Assembly (NCBI GenBank): GCA_907165275.2 | Contig: OU015675.1 | Location: forward strand, 1,877,501 to 1,941,500 | Length of the DNA stretch: 64,000 nt | Origin: Zygaena filipendulae | Lineage: Eukaryota; Arthropoda; Insecta; Lepidoptera; Zygaenidae | Direction: 5' to 3' | Shown: positions 1 through 11,444 of the stretch, one piece after another | Layout of the letters: every line of letters starts with the position of its first letter | Position numbering within the stretch: the stretch's first letter is position 1 | Made by a program: the position numbers and the translations under genes | The notes under the pieces: generated by a model | Told to the model about the DNA's origin: nothing | Databases searched by the model: none | Seen by the model: the letters and a program-made list of their open reading frames with translations, nothing else

Positions 1-600
1 AATTTGAAATTATAAATAATTTTTTTTGATAAACGTAATTTACACGAACTTGTAAAAAGTTCCTTGTAAATTGTAACTTGTGAACGTGTAGTCTTGTGAG
101 TTTTGATAAATAGGGCACAGGTGTCTAGACGTTCAAGCTCTGATTAGTTTGGGACCACGTGGCGCTGTATGTTAATGTTTTTGTTTCTTAAATTATAAAT
201 ATGTTAAAATTATTAATATCTATAAAAAATAATGTAACTATTCACTTGTTTACATTCAAAAATTTTGTGAATTTTTTGTGAAATCGCCCTTAACTAGTTT
301 AACTCATTTGGTACTGATTTTTATAAAAATAATGAAAACAAAAGACGTGAGGTATAGAGTACTTTTTAATACGCGAGGGGAAAAAATGTACCATTGTGAT
401 TTGTGGTGCATATGCAATATGCATACCTGTATGCATATATCGTGTAACGGTAACGTTACTCATGCTAAGCATGGAAAGAGTACCCTGTAGCCAAATTGTC
501 ATTCTACAATCGTTAATGCATAGAAAGCTAAGTAACAAATACTCATGTCACTTGGTCAGCCAATCAAAACTTTAGTTTTTCGTGACCATGGACGTAATGA
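1..600. other. Intron tail of an upstream cassette
   Basis: No coding exon is seen. The stretch around 135-300 (containing 'ctctgattagtttgggac') matches the sequence between exon C and exon A of later units near 18,885-19,030 and 21,005-21,150, so the window opens inside the tandem array rather than at its start. Confidence 0.6.
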
Positions 601-614
601 CAAGGTATAAAAAT

Positions 615-912
615 CTAAATTCTATTTAGTTTGTCTGTTAGATAGTCAAAAATAATAGACACGTATATTTTGGTTTTTCAAATTAGTGAAAAAATACTTA
701 GGTAAATAAAGCGCATCAAAGTTTAGGAGTGGGAGGTCGTGACGTCATACTAGGTATACTTAAACTGTACCTAGGTACGATGTCACACGGAATTTCAACT
801 CAATGTATCTCCATTATTTTTTGATTATGTAAAAAAAAGGAAAAATACGTGTCTAATATTTTTTATTAATCTACAAGACGGAATAAAAATTAAAATTTAG
901 TCATCATGCCCA
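615..912 (-). repeat. Diverged copy of the TGACGTCA-bearing MITE family
   Basis: The segment contains, in reverse orientation, the family blocks 'aatagacacgtat', 'aaagcgcatcaaagttta', one TGACGTCA, 'caactcaatgtat' and 'ttattaatctacaagacgg', and ends near 'catgccca'. It is more decayed than the copies at 36,269 or 59,949. Confidence 0.6.
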
Positions 913-1022
913 CTGTAGAATGTCAATTCGGCTAAGGAGGCCTGTCCCCAAACGTCTGTATAAAAGCTTTGTTTCAAAACTAACGTCTGAATGTTTGTGT
1001 TTTTGGTGCATTATTGGTGAAG

Positions 1023-1103
1023 GCCCAACGGAAGTGGTGGACTCACCCTTACTAAGGCGCGCCCTTTCCAGACCCAGGAGCGATGTTGACAAAGCCTCGA
1101 TTG
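1023..1103 (+). CDS. Mini-exon A, unit 1 (27 codons, phase 1-1)
   Basis: The exon follows 'ggtgaag' and precedes donor 'gtgaga'. It reads PTEVVDSPLLRRALS.. and ends ..DVDKASI, with a split Gly codon at each junction. Seven copies keep the 81-nt length and frame. The acceptor is AAG rather than the commoner CAG/TAG, which is the weak point of this call. Confidence 0.5.
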
Positions 1104-1499
1104 GTGAGACGTTTATCATTGTTTTGCTTAGAGTATTTAACTACAAGATGGGGTTAGCGGATGATAACCCTTTGCTGAAAATTCCGAAATTCCTACCTGA
1201 TCGTGTGTAGATTTCATTCCTCAAGGGTTGGATATCCAAAAATTTAAGTTGTTTCCTTTGCCGACATTATAAAAGAAAATATTTCGCTAAATTTCATGTC
1301 CTTATCTTCAATATTTGGCTAAGCGTTGATGGGTAAATGATCAAGCTTCTTTATGATTAGGTAATTCAAAAGCGTCAATTTGATTTTAATTTACATTTAT
1401 GAATTGTATTTAATTAACTATCAGGTTACCACTGACTTCAGTTGCCAAATTACATTACAAAGTACATTTTAATACATGGTTTACTTACCTTTCTCATAT

Positions 1500-1674
1500 T
1501 TACTAATGTTATAGGTAAATGCAAAAGTATGTTTGTTTGTTGGTTAGTTAAGCTTTCACGCCTTAACGGCTGAACTGATCATCATGAAATCTTTTATGCA
1601 CGTTGTCATGTTACAGAGAAGGACATAGGGTGCTTTTTATCCGGAATTCCTAGCCGCCTCCCGCGGAAGCTAGT
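1500..1674 (+). repeat. Helitron-like short element (Lep1-type), degenerate
   Basis: It has the family order: 'actaatgttata', 'tttgtttgtt', 'ctttcacgccttaacggctgaac', 'atcatgaaat', 'gagaaggacatagggtgc', 'ttttatccggaattcc', and ends 'cccgcggaagctagt'. The 3' CTAGT is the expected Helitron-type terminus. Confidence 0.65.
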
Positions 1675-1810
1675 AAAAAAATAAAAATGTAAATAATAAA
1701 AATATAAACATTAATTGGTATAAAAGTCAGGAATTAAAATCTGGAACTCTTAACTAGCGGAAGAGCATGGTGCCAAGGCTATGGAAGTCGGTCAATAAAA
1801 TATAATAAAT

Positions 1811-1925
1811 GGACGCAGATAAGCAATAACATGTTAACCCACAATATTAAGTTATTGATTCAAAACGCTTTATTGAGAGTTATAGAGCGTTTTTTAATTC
1901 ATATATATCATTTATTAAATTACAA
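1811..1925 (+). repeat. Truncated copy of the GGACGCAGATAAGC MITE
   Basis: It starts with 'ggacgcagataagcaataac' and follows the family consensus (compare 31,918 and 41,400) for roughly 100 bp before losing similarity. The right terminal inverted repeat is missing. Confidence 0.6.
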
Positions 1926-2580
1926 TAAATTTGAATATTATATTTATCATCACCATCGATAACCAATATCTCATAGACAACTTACCTTGCCTGTCGGTTT
2001 GCCTGTATACCTATACATGCATCACACAAAAATTGATAGACAGACTTACATGAATCAAGATTCATATATAAGTGTGTAGCTTATATTCTGGGTCAGAAGT
2101 ATAACCCGGGTCACTCACATTCGCACAAACATTCGTACATAGGAGTGACCGGCATTAGGTATTTTTATCCCGATACAACAACTATTACGTACAAGGGAAT
2201 TTCAAAATTAATGCGAACGAAAACGAGTTTGGGAATTTTAGAAGTGTTTTTTTTTCGTATGTTTATTTTAATCTGCATTTCTATACCTACGCTTTGAAGA
2301 AAGCTTTTGGTCACGTTTTTTTTTTATTTTATACGAATTTTTTGAATAAACATAACCTATAAATTCTTTATTAATAATCTTAAAAATTCTAGCTATTCCC
2401 CGCGATTTCACCCGCTTTAATTTCAGAGTTCTCGCGGGAGTTCAGAGATAAAAAATACCTACTATTGTTCTTCTCTGTACCCCTGACAACGTGTATCCAA
2501 AATTTCATGATATTTCTTACAATAGTATATTTAATTAAAAAAATTTAGTTTATTAACTCCGATATCTTTTCACGTTACAG

Positions 2581-2631
2581 AAGTAAGAGTAGGGGACAGT
2601 AGAGCCCCCTCAGAAGTGCCTTCACCGTCTG
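2581..2631 (+). CDS. Mini-exon B, unit 1 (17 codons, phase 1-1)
   Basis: The acceptor is 'cacgttacag' and the donor 'gtaatt'. The exon reads (E)VRVGDSRAPSEVPSPS and then the first base of a Gly codon. The same 51-nt exon recurs at 7,753, 10,694, 17,606 and 19,863 with intact splice sites and frame. Confidence 0.75.
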
Positions 2632-2698
2632 GTAATTAATTATACGATATTTGAAAAGTGTTTACAACGAACCTGAATTCAATGCTAATATTATTATA

Positions 2699-3162
2699 AA
2701 AAGGTAAAGTTTGTGAATTGTGAGTTTGTGACGTTGTAGGAGGTAATCTCTGGATATACTGAACCGATTTTGAAAATTCTTTTGCTTATAGTAAGCTACG
2801 GTAGTCCTGAGTGACATAGGTTACTTTTTATGCCGATACTCTCATGGAAACTCCGAAATTACCGCGGGTGCGGGGCGGGGGACAGCTAGTCTTTAATCTA
2901 ATATATATAAATCACGTGTCACGTTGTTTGTCCGCGATGGACTCCTAAACTACTGAACGGATTTTGATAGAATTTTGTAACCATTCATAATATGGTCCAA
3001 CTTAAAAGATAGGATAGTTTTTGTGCCGGAATTCCCGCGGGAACTCCGGCACTAATGCGGGGAACAGTTAATCACCGTGAACTACTGTCACGGGTACAAA
3101 GAAGGACATAGACCGCGGGAACCCCGAAATTACCGCGGATGAAATCGCGGGGGACAGCTAGT
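2699..3162 (+). repeat. Two adjacent Helitron-like (Lep1-type) elements
   Basis: The first runs to 'gggggacagctagt' at about 2,890, the second from about 2,899 to the same terminal motif at 3,162. Both carry 'ctgaacggattttga'-like and 'gaattcccgcgggaactcc' blocks. They lie in the B-C intron of unit 1. Confidence 0.65.
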
Positions 3163-3492
3163 AAGTATATAAAAATGTATACTACTGACTGTCATTGATT
3201 CTTATTGCAATAGTTTACATATTTTTGATGTTGTTTGTACCTTATACCTACCCCACCATCATCTTTCTGTTCTTTTCCAAATTTCAAAAAATTACGTAGG
3301 TATGTGATTTAATCTTTATTATTACGTTTTTTCTACTACGCACCGAGCGGATCGTTTTTCCGTTTCGGTACCTTTTAAGTTACGGCTTTTAAATGCTTTT
3401 AGTTGTGTTTGGGCATATTAAATCTATCACAATTTAAGTATTTTTTTAGATATTCTTTTTATTATTTATCTTGATATTTTTTGACCCTACAG

Positions 3493-3549
3493 AAGGAGGA
3501 GGTGACAGCAGTAATACCCCACCTGAAGCATCATCACCGATTCCGATTG
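3493..3549 (+). CDS. Mini-exon C, unit 1 (19 codons, phase 1-1)
   Basis: The acceptor is 'gaccctacag' and the donor 'gtaatt'. The exon reads (E)GGGDSSNTPPEASSPIPI with a split Gly at the end. Copies at 8,856, 11,796, 18,504 and 20,624 read VGGDSS(N/T)TPPEAPSPIPI. Confidence 0.75.
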
Positions 3550-4925
3550 GTAATTATATTATTTTTTGAAAACTAAATCTATATATTTTAAAAAATAATG
3601 TCTGTATTCCTTGTTATGCCATAAGATGGAACTTTGGTGTGCGCGCTTGTGAAAGTTTATAACCAAAAATATATTGAGTAATTTATACTTTGTTGCGGGT
3701 TCAAACCTCGCATCTGTTTAACCATTTATGTAATGCATTATAAGTATTCTACCTATGTACCGACACAAAAACCTTTAAATGTTTATAATATATTATGTAT
3801 ATCTATTTGTAGGGTGTTTATGTAACTTTGGTTTCTATCAATTTCCCTAAGAAATAGGAAACATGACGGTTTTGCGATTACGTAACACGTTTTGACAGCT
3901 AGAATTTTTGAATAACGTTGGTTGAAACAGAAACAGCTTTTGACATTTGAAACTTCTATCGATAAACTTTTTTTCTACAGGTGTCTGTTGTTGTTTACCT
4001 AATACAACTGACAATGTATGATAATTGCTTTTGGTTCATAAATTACAAAAATTAATGATAAAATAATATAAAAAATAATATATCTGTAGATTATAGAAAG
4101 AAATATAGTAGCAGATAACAGCAGATAGTTATCTGCTATTGTAATGATAGCTGAGTAACTGATGATGATAACATAACACAATGTAACTGAAGGTAGGCAA
4201 AGGTATGACTGAAACTATTAGCTGAGCGACAGCGAAACATCTAGAACGAACTAGAAACTATTACAGTTAATTGCACCAACATAGTTATAGATAATACAAC
4301 ATACCAGAGATCCGTAGGGAACACGGAGCAGTGCCTGGGACTTGCGACCCAGGTGTAGGTTTAATGGGGCCCCTTTACAATGCATCAACGCTCACCTCCA
4401 CTGCCCGTGCTCCCGACTTCTCGCCGATATATTATCTATTCATCTGTTCATATTCAAAAATTTAGTGATTTTTTTAGGGAACTCCCCCTTAACTAGTATC
4501 GTAACAGTAGAGGGAGTATTTTTTGTATAGAAAATGAACAATGCCATCTATCCAGCGTTGTTAATCTTCCATACAAAAAAAACGCTTCGACATCGAAAGG
4601 ATGAGAGCGAAAAAATTCGTGCTCCGGGGTACTTACTGTTCTTTATGAAAATAATGAAAACAGACGTGAGAGATTGTGGTACATATACAATGTAACGGAA
4701 ACTCATGTATATCATGGAAAGATATCATCCCCTCTAGCCAAATTGACATTCTACAATCGTTAACGGATAGAAACTAAGTAACGATTCGTCATTTAATTTT
4801 CTATGCGTTAACGATTGTAGAAAGTCAATTTGGCTAAGGGGGCCTGTTCCCGAAAGTCTGTATAAAAGCTTCGCATCAAAACTAACGTCTGAGTGTTTGT
4901 GTTTTTTGTTATAATATTGCTGAAG
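3550..4925. other. Unit 1 C-to-A intron
   Basis: No exon is seen. It holds a tRNA-like B-box relic (about 3,700), the hairpin 'cagataacagcagatagttatctgctattg' near 4,113-4,142, and the palindrome listed at 4,734. The same layout recurs in units 2 and 3, so it is part of the tandem unit. Confidence 0.6.
4734..4837. repeat. About 105-bp palindrome upstream of exon A, unit 2
   Basis: The left arm 'ctagccaaattgacattc' is mirrored by the right arm 'gaaagtcaatttggcta'; inner blocks 'acaatcgttaacggatag' and 'ctatgcgttaacgattgt' also pair. Full copies exist at 19,263 and 21,382; units 3 and 4 keep only a short remnant. Confidence 0.8.
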
Positions 4926-5006
4926 GCCCAACGGAAGTGGTGGACTCACCCTTACTAAGAGACGCCCTTTCCAGACCCGAGGACGATGTTGACAAAGTCT
5001 CGAGTG
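4926..5006 (+). CDS. Mini-exon A, unit 2 (27 codons, phase 1-1)
   Basis: It reads PTEVVDSPLLRDALSRPEDD.. and ends VDKVSS, then a split Gly at donor 'gtgaga'. Here the sequence just 5' of the AAG acceptor has acquired stop codons in the exon frame ('ttataatattgctgaag') while the exon stays open, which supports the exon boundary. Confidence 0.55.
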
Positions 5007-5215
5007 GTGAGATGTTTATCATTGTTTTGCTTAGAGTATTTAACCACAAGATGGGGTTAGCGGATGAGAACCCGTTGCTGAAAATTCTGAGGGAACGCGA
5101 CTCCTACCTGACCGTGTGTAGATTTCATTCCCCAAGGATTGGATATCCAAAAATTTTATTTGTTTCCTTTGCCGACATTATAAAAGAAAATCTTTCGCAA
5201 AATTTCATGTCTTTA

Positions 5216-6329
5216 TTATTATTATTATAATATATAAAGCTGGATTACCACTCACTCATTGACATAATTGTTCTCCCAGAAGGAGCATCTCTAGGTTGAT
5301 ATAATGTATGGAACATGTAGAGGAGACGTTTCGGTGATTATGGGAAAACCTCGACATCTTCGATTCCTGCTTCTCATCAGGTAGTGAGTCGACTGCCCGC
5401 CGAAACTATCCATCGAAAGTGAAAACGTTTCTAACTAAATTTCATCCACACCTTGGGCAAATTTCAATAGTGTAACTTTTTTTTCAAAATGGCGGAAAAA
5501 AACATGGCCGCCGAACAAAATTCAAACTCGATTATCTCCGAAACTAAAAGAGTCAGGTAGGGGGTGCTCAAACAAATGTCATAGAGGTCGATGGGGGGCA
5601 ACCGCCTGGCGTGGTAAAAATCAAAAATGGCGGATTCAAAATGGCGGCCGAAAAAAAAGTTGATCCGATCCGGGTGAGGTTCGGCATCCGGGGGTTTTTG
5701 GGGTCGCTGATGCCGAATATCGAATCAGTTTTTCGATTGCGTCATTTTTCAAGATGGCCGCCGAACATTAGTTGTTTGTATGGGGAAATTGTTTCGGCCC
5801 TAGCTCGGAAACTATCCTCCGTGGGTATTGAAAAAAAATTTTTACAGTTGGTGGTGCACTATCTTCTTCTATCGGGATATAAATAATTCCAAGATGGCGG
5901 ACGGATTCGAAATGGCTGGCGAAAAAAAGTTAAGCATAATTGTTCTCCCAGAAGGAGCATCTCTAGGTCGATATAATGTATTTAAGATGTGGAAAGGAGG
6001 TTTCTGTGATTGTGGGAAAACCTTGACATCTTCGATTCCTGCTCCTCATCAGGTAGTGAGTTGACTGCCCGCCGAAACTATCCATCAAAAGTAAAACTGT
6101 TACTTACAAAGTTTGATCCACACCTTGGGCAAATTTCAATAGTGAAACTTTTTTTTCAAAATGGCGGAAAAAAACATGGCCGCCGAACAAAATTCAAACT
6201 CGATTATCTCCGAAACTAAAAGAGTCAGGTGGGGGGTGCTCGAACAAATAGAGGTCAATGGGGGGCAACCGGGCACAGGGCGACCAAGCCTCGCGAGCTG
6301 CTCGCAGCTCGCGCACAGGGCGAATCTAG
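5216..6329 (+). mobile_element. Helitron-like non-autonomous element, unit 1 of a head-to-tail dimer
   Basis: Comparison with the empty site in unit 3 ('catgtctttatctcc', about 10,563) places the insertion after 'catgtcttta', in an A|T context. The 3' end carries a perfect hairpin GCGAGCTG..CAGCTCGC at about 6,293-6,312 followed by a short spacer and CTAG|T, the classic Helitron 3' terminus. Internal duplication of the 'cataattgttctcccagaag' block (about 5,260 and 5,936) is visible. There is no Rep/helicase coding, so it would need an autonomous partner. Confidence 0.75.
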
Positions 6330-7626
6330 TTATAATATATAAAGCTGGATTACCACTCACTCATTGACATAATTGTTCTCCCAGAAGGAGCATCTCTAGG
6401 TTGATATAATGTATGGAACATGTAGAGGGGACGTTTTGGTGATTATGGGAAAACCTCGACATCTTCGATTCCTGCTTCTCATCAGGTAGTGAGTCGACTG
6501 CCCGCCGAAACTATCCATCGAAAGTGAAAACGTTTCTAACTAAATTTCATCCACACCTTGGGCAAATTTCAATAGTGTAACTTTTTTTTCAAAATGGCGG
6601 AAAAAAACATGGCCGCCGAACAAAATTCAAACTCGATTATCTCCGAAACTAAAAGAGTCAGGTAGGGGGTGCTCAAACAAATGTCATAGAGGTCAATGGG
6701 GGGCAACCGCCTGGCGTGGTAAAAATCCAAAATGGTGGATTCAAAATGGCGGCCGAAAAAAAAGTTGATCCGATCCGGGTGAGGTTCGGCATCCGGGGGT
6801 TTTTGGGGTCGCTGATGCCGAATATCTAATCAGTTTTTCGATTACGTCATTTTTCATGATGGCCGCCGAACATTAGTTGTTTGTATGGGGAAATTGTTTC
6901 GGCCCTGGCTCGGAAACTATCGGCCGTGGGTATTGAAAAAAAATTTGTACAGTTGGTGGTGCACTATCTTCTTCTATCGGGATATAAATAATTCCAAGAT
7001 GGCGGACGGATTCGAAATGGCTGGCGAAAAAAAGTTAAGCATAATTGTTCTCCCAGAAGGAGCATCTCTAGGTCGATATAATGTATTTAAGATGTCGAAA
7101 GGAGGTTTCTGTGATTGTGGGAAAACCTTGACATCTTCGATTCCTGCTTCTCATCAGGTAGTGAGTCGACTGCCCGCCGAAACTATCCATCGAAAGTGAA
7201 AACGTTTCTAACTAAATTTCATCCACACCTTGGGCAAATTTCAATAGTGTAACTTTTTTTTCAAAATGGCGGAAAAAAACATGGCCGCCGAACAAAATTC
7301 AAACTCGATTATCTCCGAAACTAAAAGAGTCAGGTGGGGGGTGCTCAAACAAATGTCATAGAGGTCAATGGGGGGCAACCGCCTGGCGTGGTAAAAATCC
7401 AAAATGGCGGATTCAAAATGGCGGCCGAAAAAAAAGTTGATCCGATCCGGGTGAGGTTCGGCATCCGGGGGTTTTTGGGGTCGCTGATGCCGAATATCGA
7501 ATCAGTTTTTCGATTGCGTCATTTTTCAAGATGGCCGCCGAACATTAGTTGTTTGTATGGGGAAATTGTTTCGGCCCTGGCTCGGAAACGCGAGCTGCTC
7601 GCAGCTCGCGCACAGGGCGAATCTAG
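6330..7626 (+). mobile_element. Helitron-like non-autonomous element, unit 2 of the dimer
   Basis: It begins directly after the CTAG of unit 1 ('ctag|ttataatatataaagc') and ends with the same hairpin (about 7,589-7,608) and CTAG|T, after which the host sequence 'tctccaatatataat' resumes. It is longer than unit 1 because it contains an extra 'ggcaaccgcctggcgtgg' block. Short open frames inside it (repeated 'AAEKKVDPIRVRFG') are not taken as genes, as they follow the repeat structure. Confidence 0.75.
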
Positions 7627-7752
7627 TCTCCAATATATAATTATATTTGGCTAAGCGTTGATGGGATCAAGCTTCTATTCGTATAAAATTAGGAAATAGT
7701 ATTTGATTGAAAAAATATAGTTTATTAACTCTGATATTTTTTCACGTTACAG

Positions 7753-7803
7753 AAGCAAGAGTAGGGGACAGTAGAGCCCCATCAGAAGTGCCTTCACCGT
7801 CTG
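7753..7803 (+). CDS. Mini-exon B, unit 2
   Basis: It reads (E)ARVGDSRAPSEVPSPS between 'cacgttacag' and 'gtaatt', phase 1-1. It lies just 3' of the Helitron-like dimer, which leaves its acceptor and polypyrimidine tract intact. Confidence 0.75.
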
Positions 7804-7867
7804 GTAATTATACGATATTTGCAAAGTGTTTACAACGAAAATGAAATCTATGCTAATGTGCTAATAT

Positions 7868-8493
7868 TATTATAAAGAGATAAAGTTTGTGAATTGTGAG
7901 TTTGTGACGTTGTAGGGGGTGATTTCTGGATCTACTGAACCGATTTTGATAATTCTTTCACTTATAGGAAGCTACAGTGATTTTGAGTGTCATAGGGTAC
8001 ATTTTACTCTGGAATCCCCGTGGAAACTCCAAATTTTCCGGCGGTTAAACCACTGGGAACAGCTATCTCTGGATCTACTGAACGGATTTTGAAAGTTATT
8101 TCTCTTATAAGAAGCTACAGTGATCTGAGTGGCAAGGGTACTTTTTAGCCCGGGATTCCCGCGGGAACTCCGGAGTTTGTGAGTTCGTGAGATTGTAGTG
8201 GGTGATGATCTCTGGATTTACTGAAACTATTTTAAAAATTCTTTTACTTATAGGAAGCTACAGTGATCCTGAGTGACGTAAGGTACTTTTTATCCCGGAA
8301 TTCTCACGGGAACTCCGGAAATTGTGAGTTTGTGAGGTTTAGGAGGTGATCGCTGGATCTACTGAACCGATTTTGAAAATGATTTCACTTATAGGAAGCT
8401 TAAGTGATCCTGAGTGATATAGGGTACTTTTTATACCGGAATTTCCGCGGAAACTCCGAAATTACCACGGTGAAACTGCGGGGGTCAGCTAGT
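7868..8493 (+). repeat. Array of Helitron-like partial elements, unit 2 B-C intron
   Basis: Four imperfect tandem sub-copies of about 150 bp each carry 'gtgagtttgtga', 'ggatctactgaaccgatttt', 'ataggaagctacagtgatc' and 'ggaatt..cgcgggaactcc'. The last ends 'gggggtcagctagt'. The same array recurs in units 3, 4 and 5, so it was amplified with the cassette. Confidence 0.7.
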
Positions 8494-8855
8494 CTTTAAT
8501 AAGCATAAAAATTCATACTTGTATAGTCAACATCAGAAATATGTAGGTAATCACTTTTGACTGTCATTGATATTATTGATGTTGTTTGTACCTTATACCT
8601 ACCCCACCATCATCTTTCTGTTCTTTTCCAAATTTCAAAATATGACGTAGGTACCTATGTGATTTAATTTTTAATACTACGTTTTTTTACTACGCACTGA
8701 GCGGATGATTATTCAGTTTCGGTACTTCTTAAGTTAGGTATAGCTTTTAGATGCTTTTAGTTGTGTTTGTTTATATTCAAATCTATCTTAATTTAAAAAG
8801 ATATTTTTTTACATATTCTTTTTATTATTTATCTTGATATCTTTTAACCCTACAG

Positions 8856-8912
8856 AAGTAGGAGGAGACAGTAGTAATACCCCACCTGAAGCACCATCAC
8901 CGATTCCGATTG
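8856..8912 (+). CDS. Mini-exon C, unit 2
   Basis: It reads (E)VGGDSSNTPPEAPSPIPI between 'accctacag' and 'gtaatt', phase 1-1. Confidence 0.75.
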
Positions 8913-10273
8913 GTAATTATGTTCTTTTTGAAAACTAAATCTATATATTTTAAAAAATAATGTCTGTATCCTTGCTATGCCATAAGATGGAACTTTGGTG
9001 TGCGCGCTTGTGAAGGTTTATAACCAAAAATATATTGAGTAATTTATACTTGACAGCGACGTTGGTGAGAAAGTGAACCTGACTGTTAGGTACTTAATCT
9101 AAACATGTGTTGCGGGTTCGAACCCCGCATCTGTTTAAGAATTTATGTAATGCATTATAAGTATTCTACCTATGTACCGACACAAAAACTTATAAAATCT
9201 TTATGATATATTATGTATATCTATCTGTAGGGCGATTATGTAACTTTGTTTTCTATCAATTTCCCTAAGAAATAGGAAACATGACGGTTTTGCGATTACG
9301 TAACACGTTTTGACAGCTAGAATTTTTGAATAACGTTGGTTGAAACAGAAACAGCTTTTGACAATTGAAACTTCTATCGATAAACTTTTTTCTACAGGTG
9401 TCTGTTGTTGTTATTTACCTAATACAACTGACAATGTATGATAATTGCTTTTGGTTCATAAATTACAAAAATTAATGTTAAAATAATATAAAAAATAATA
9501 TATCTGTAGATTATAGAAAGAAATATAGTAGCAGATAACAGCAGATAATTATCTGCTGTTGTAATGATAGCTGAGTAACTGATGATGATAACATAACACA
9601 ATGTAACTGAAGGTAGGCAAGGGTATGACAGACTATTAGCTGAGCGACAGCGAAACATCTAGAACGAACTAGAAACTATTACAATTAATTGTACCAACAA
9701 TAGAAGTTGTACAGCATACCAGATATCCGTAGGGAACACGGAGCAGTGCCTGGGACTTGCGACACAGGTGCAGGTTTAATGAGGCTCCTTTACAATGCAT
9801 GAACGCTCACCTCCACTGCCCGTGCTCCCGACTTCTCGCCGATATATCTATTCATCTGTTCATATTAAAAATTTAGGTAGTGATTTTTTTAGGGAAGTCC
9901 CCCTTAACTAGTATCGTAACAGTAGAGGGAGTTTTTTTTGTATAGAAAATGAACAATGCCACTATCCAGCGTTGTTTATTTTCCATACAAAAAAAACGCT
10001 TCGACATCGAAAGGATGAGAGTGAAAAAATTCGTGCTCCGGGGTACTTACCGTTCTTTATGAAAATAATGAAAACAGACATGAGGGAAAAAAAATTGTGG
10101 TAAACATACAATGTAACGGTAACTCATGATTAGCATGGAAAGAGTACCCTCCCCTCTAGCCAAATAGATCTAGTCAATTCGGCTAAGAGGGCCTGTCCCC
10201 GAAAGTCTGTATAAAAGCTTCGCATCAAAACTAACGTCTGAATGTTTGTGTTTTTGGTGCATTATTGCTGAAG
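8913..10273. other. Unit 2 C-to-A intron
   Basis: No coding exon is seen. It is nearly identical in layout to 11,853-13,212 (unit 3) and includes the same internal hairpin 'cagcagataattatctgctg' and a 34-bp remnant of the palindrome at about 10,154-10,187. Confidence 0.6.
9050..9140 (+). repeat. tRNA-like (SINE-derived) relic inside the unit, copy 2
   Basis: It contains 'cagcgacgttggtgagaaag' and a B-box-like 'gcgggttcgaaccccgc'. Copies are at about 11,995, 18,695 and 20,820, with a decayed one at about 3,690. It is too divergent and lacks a complete cloverleaf to be called a tRNA gene. Confidence 0.5.
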
Positions 10274-10354
10274 GCCCAACGGAAGTGGTGGACTCACCCT
10301 TACTAAGAGACGCCCTTTCCAGACCCGAGGACGATGTTGACAAAGTCTCGAGTG
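10274..10354 (+). CDS. Mini-exon A, unit 3
   Basis: It reads PTEVVDSPLLRDALSRPEDD..VDKVSS, phase 1-1, donor 'gtgaga', acceptor 'gctgaag'. Confidence 0.55.
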
Positions 10355-10693
10355 GTGAGATGTTTATCATTGTTTCGCTTAGAGTATCTAACCATAAGAT
10401 GGCGTTAGCGGATGATAACCCTTCGCTGAAAATTACGAGGGAACGCGACTCCTACCTGACTGTGTGTATGTTTGTGTTTCATTCCCATTCAAGGGTTGGA
10501 TATCCAAAAATTTTTGTTGTTTCCTTTGCCGACATTATAAAAAAAAATCTTTCGTCAAATTTCATGTCTTTATCTCCAATATATAATTATATTTGGCTAA
10601 GTGTTGATGGGATCAAGACGTACCTATAAAATTAGAAAATAGTATTTGATTGAAAAAATATAGTTTATTAACTGATACTTTTTCACGTTACAG

Positions 10694-10744
10694 AAGTAAG
10701 AGTAGGGGACAGTAGAGCCCCATCAGAAGTGCCCTCACCGTCTG
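10694..10744 (+). CDS. Mini-exon B, unit 3
   Basis: It reads (E)VRVGDSRAPSEVPSPS between 'cacgttacag' and 'gtaatt', phase 1-1. Confidence 0.75.
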
Positions 10745-10839
10745 GTAATTATACGATATTTGCAAAATGTTTACAACGAACCTGAATTCTATGCTAATAT
10801 ACTAATAAAGAGATAAAGTTAAAGAGAATATATAAAGAG

Positions 10840-11444
10840 ATAAAGTTTGTGAATTGTGACTTTGTGACGTTGTAGGGGGTGATCGCTGGATCTACTGAAC
10901 CGATTTCGAAAATTCTTTCACTTATAGGAAGCTACAGCGATCTTGAGTGTCATCGGGTACTTTTTACTCTGGAATTCCCGCGGAAACTCCAAATTTTCCG
11001 CGGTTAAACCACTGGGAACAGCTATCTCTGGATCTACTGAATCGATTTTGAAAGTTATTTCACTTATAAGAAGCTACAGTGATCTTGAGTGACAAGGGTA
11101 CTTTTTATCCCGGGATTCCCGCGGGAACCCCGGAGTTTGTGAGTTCGTGAGATTGTAGGGGGTGATGATCTCTGGATCTAACCTATTTTAAAAATTCTTT
11201 TACATATAGGAAGCTACAGTGATCATGAGTGACGTAAGGTACTTTTTATCCCGGAATTCTCGCAGGATATCCGGAAATTGTGAGTTTGTGAGGTTTTAGG
11301 AGGTGATCGCTGGATCTACTGAACCGATTTTGAAAATTCTTTCACTTATAGGAAGTGATCCTGAGTGATACAGTGTACTTTTATACCGGGATTTTCGCGG
11401 GAACTCCAAAATTACCGCGGGTGAAACTGCGGGGGTCAGCTAGT
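10840..11444 (+). repeat. Array of Helitron-like partial elements, unit 3 B-C intron
   Basis: It is homologous to 7,868-8,493, with repeated 'ggatctactgaa' and 'gaattcccgcgg' blocks, and ends 'gggggtcagctagt'. Confidence 0.7.

Noticed and set aside
5611..7654. Several ORFs with 'AAEKKVDPIRVRFGIRG'
   Set aside because: They lie wholly inside the Helitron-like dimer, are cut by frameshifts between units, and resemble no transposase.
9419..9658. Hydrophobic minus-strand ORF repeated at 3,999, 9,419 and 12,364
   Set aside because: It is AT-rich, its start varies, and it is repeated only because it lies in the tandem unit; no splice or promoter support.
10170..10370. Minus-strand open frames over exon A (also at 904, 13,109, 19,237, 21,356, 22,241)
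   Set aside because: They are antisense shadows of the A exon and its upstream block; the sense frame has a donor, phase consistency and conservative substitutions, while the antisense ones have differing starts and ends.
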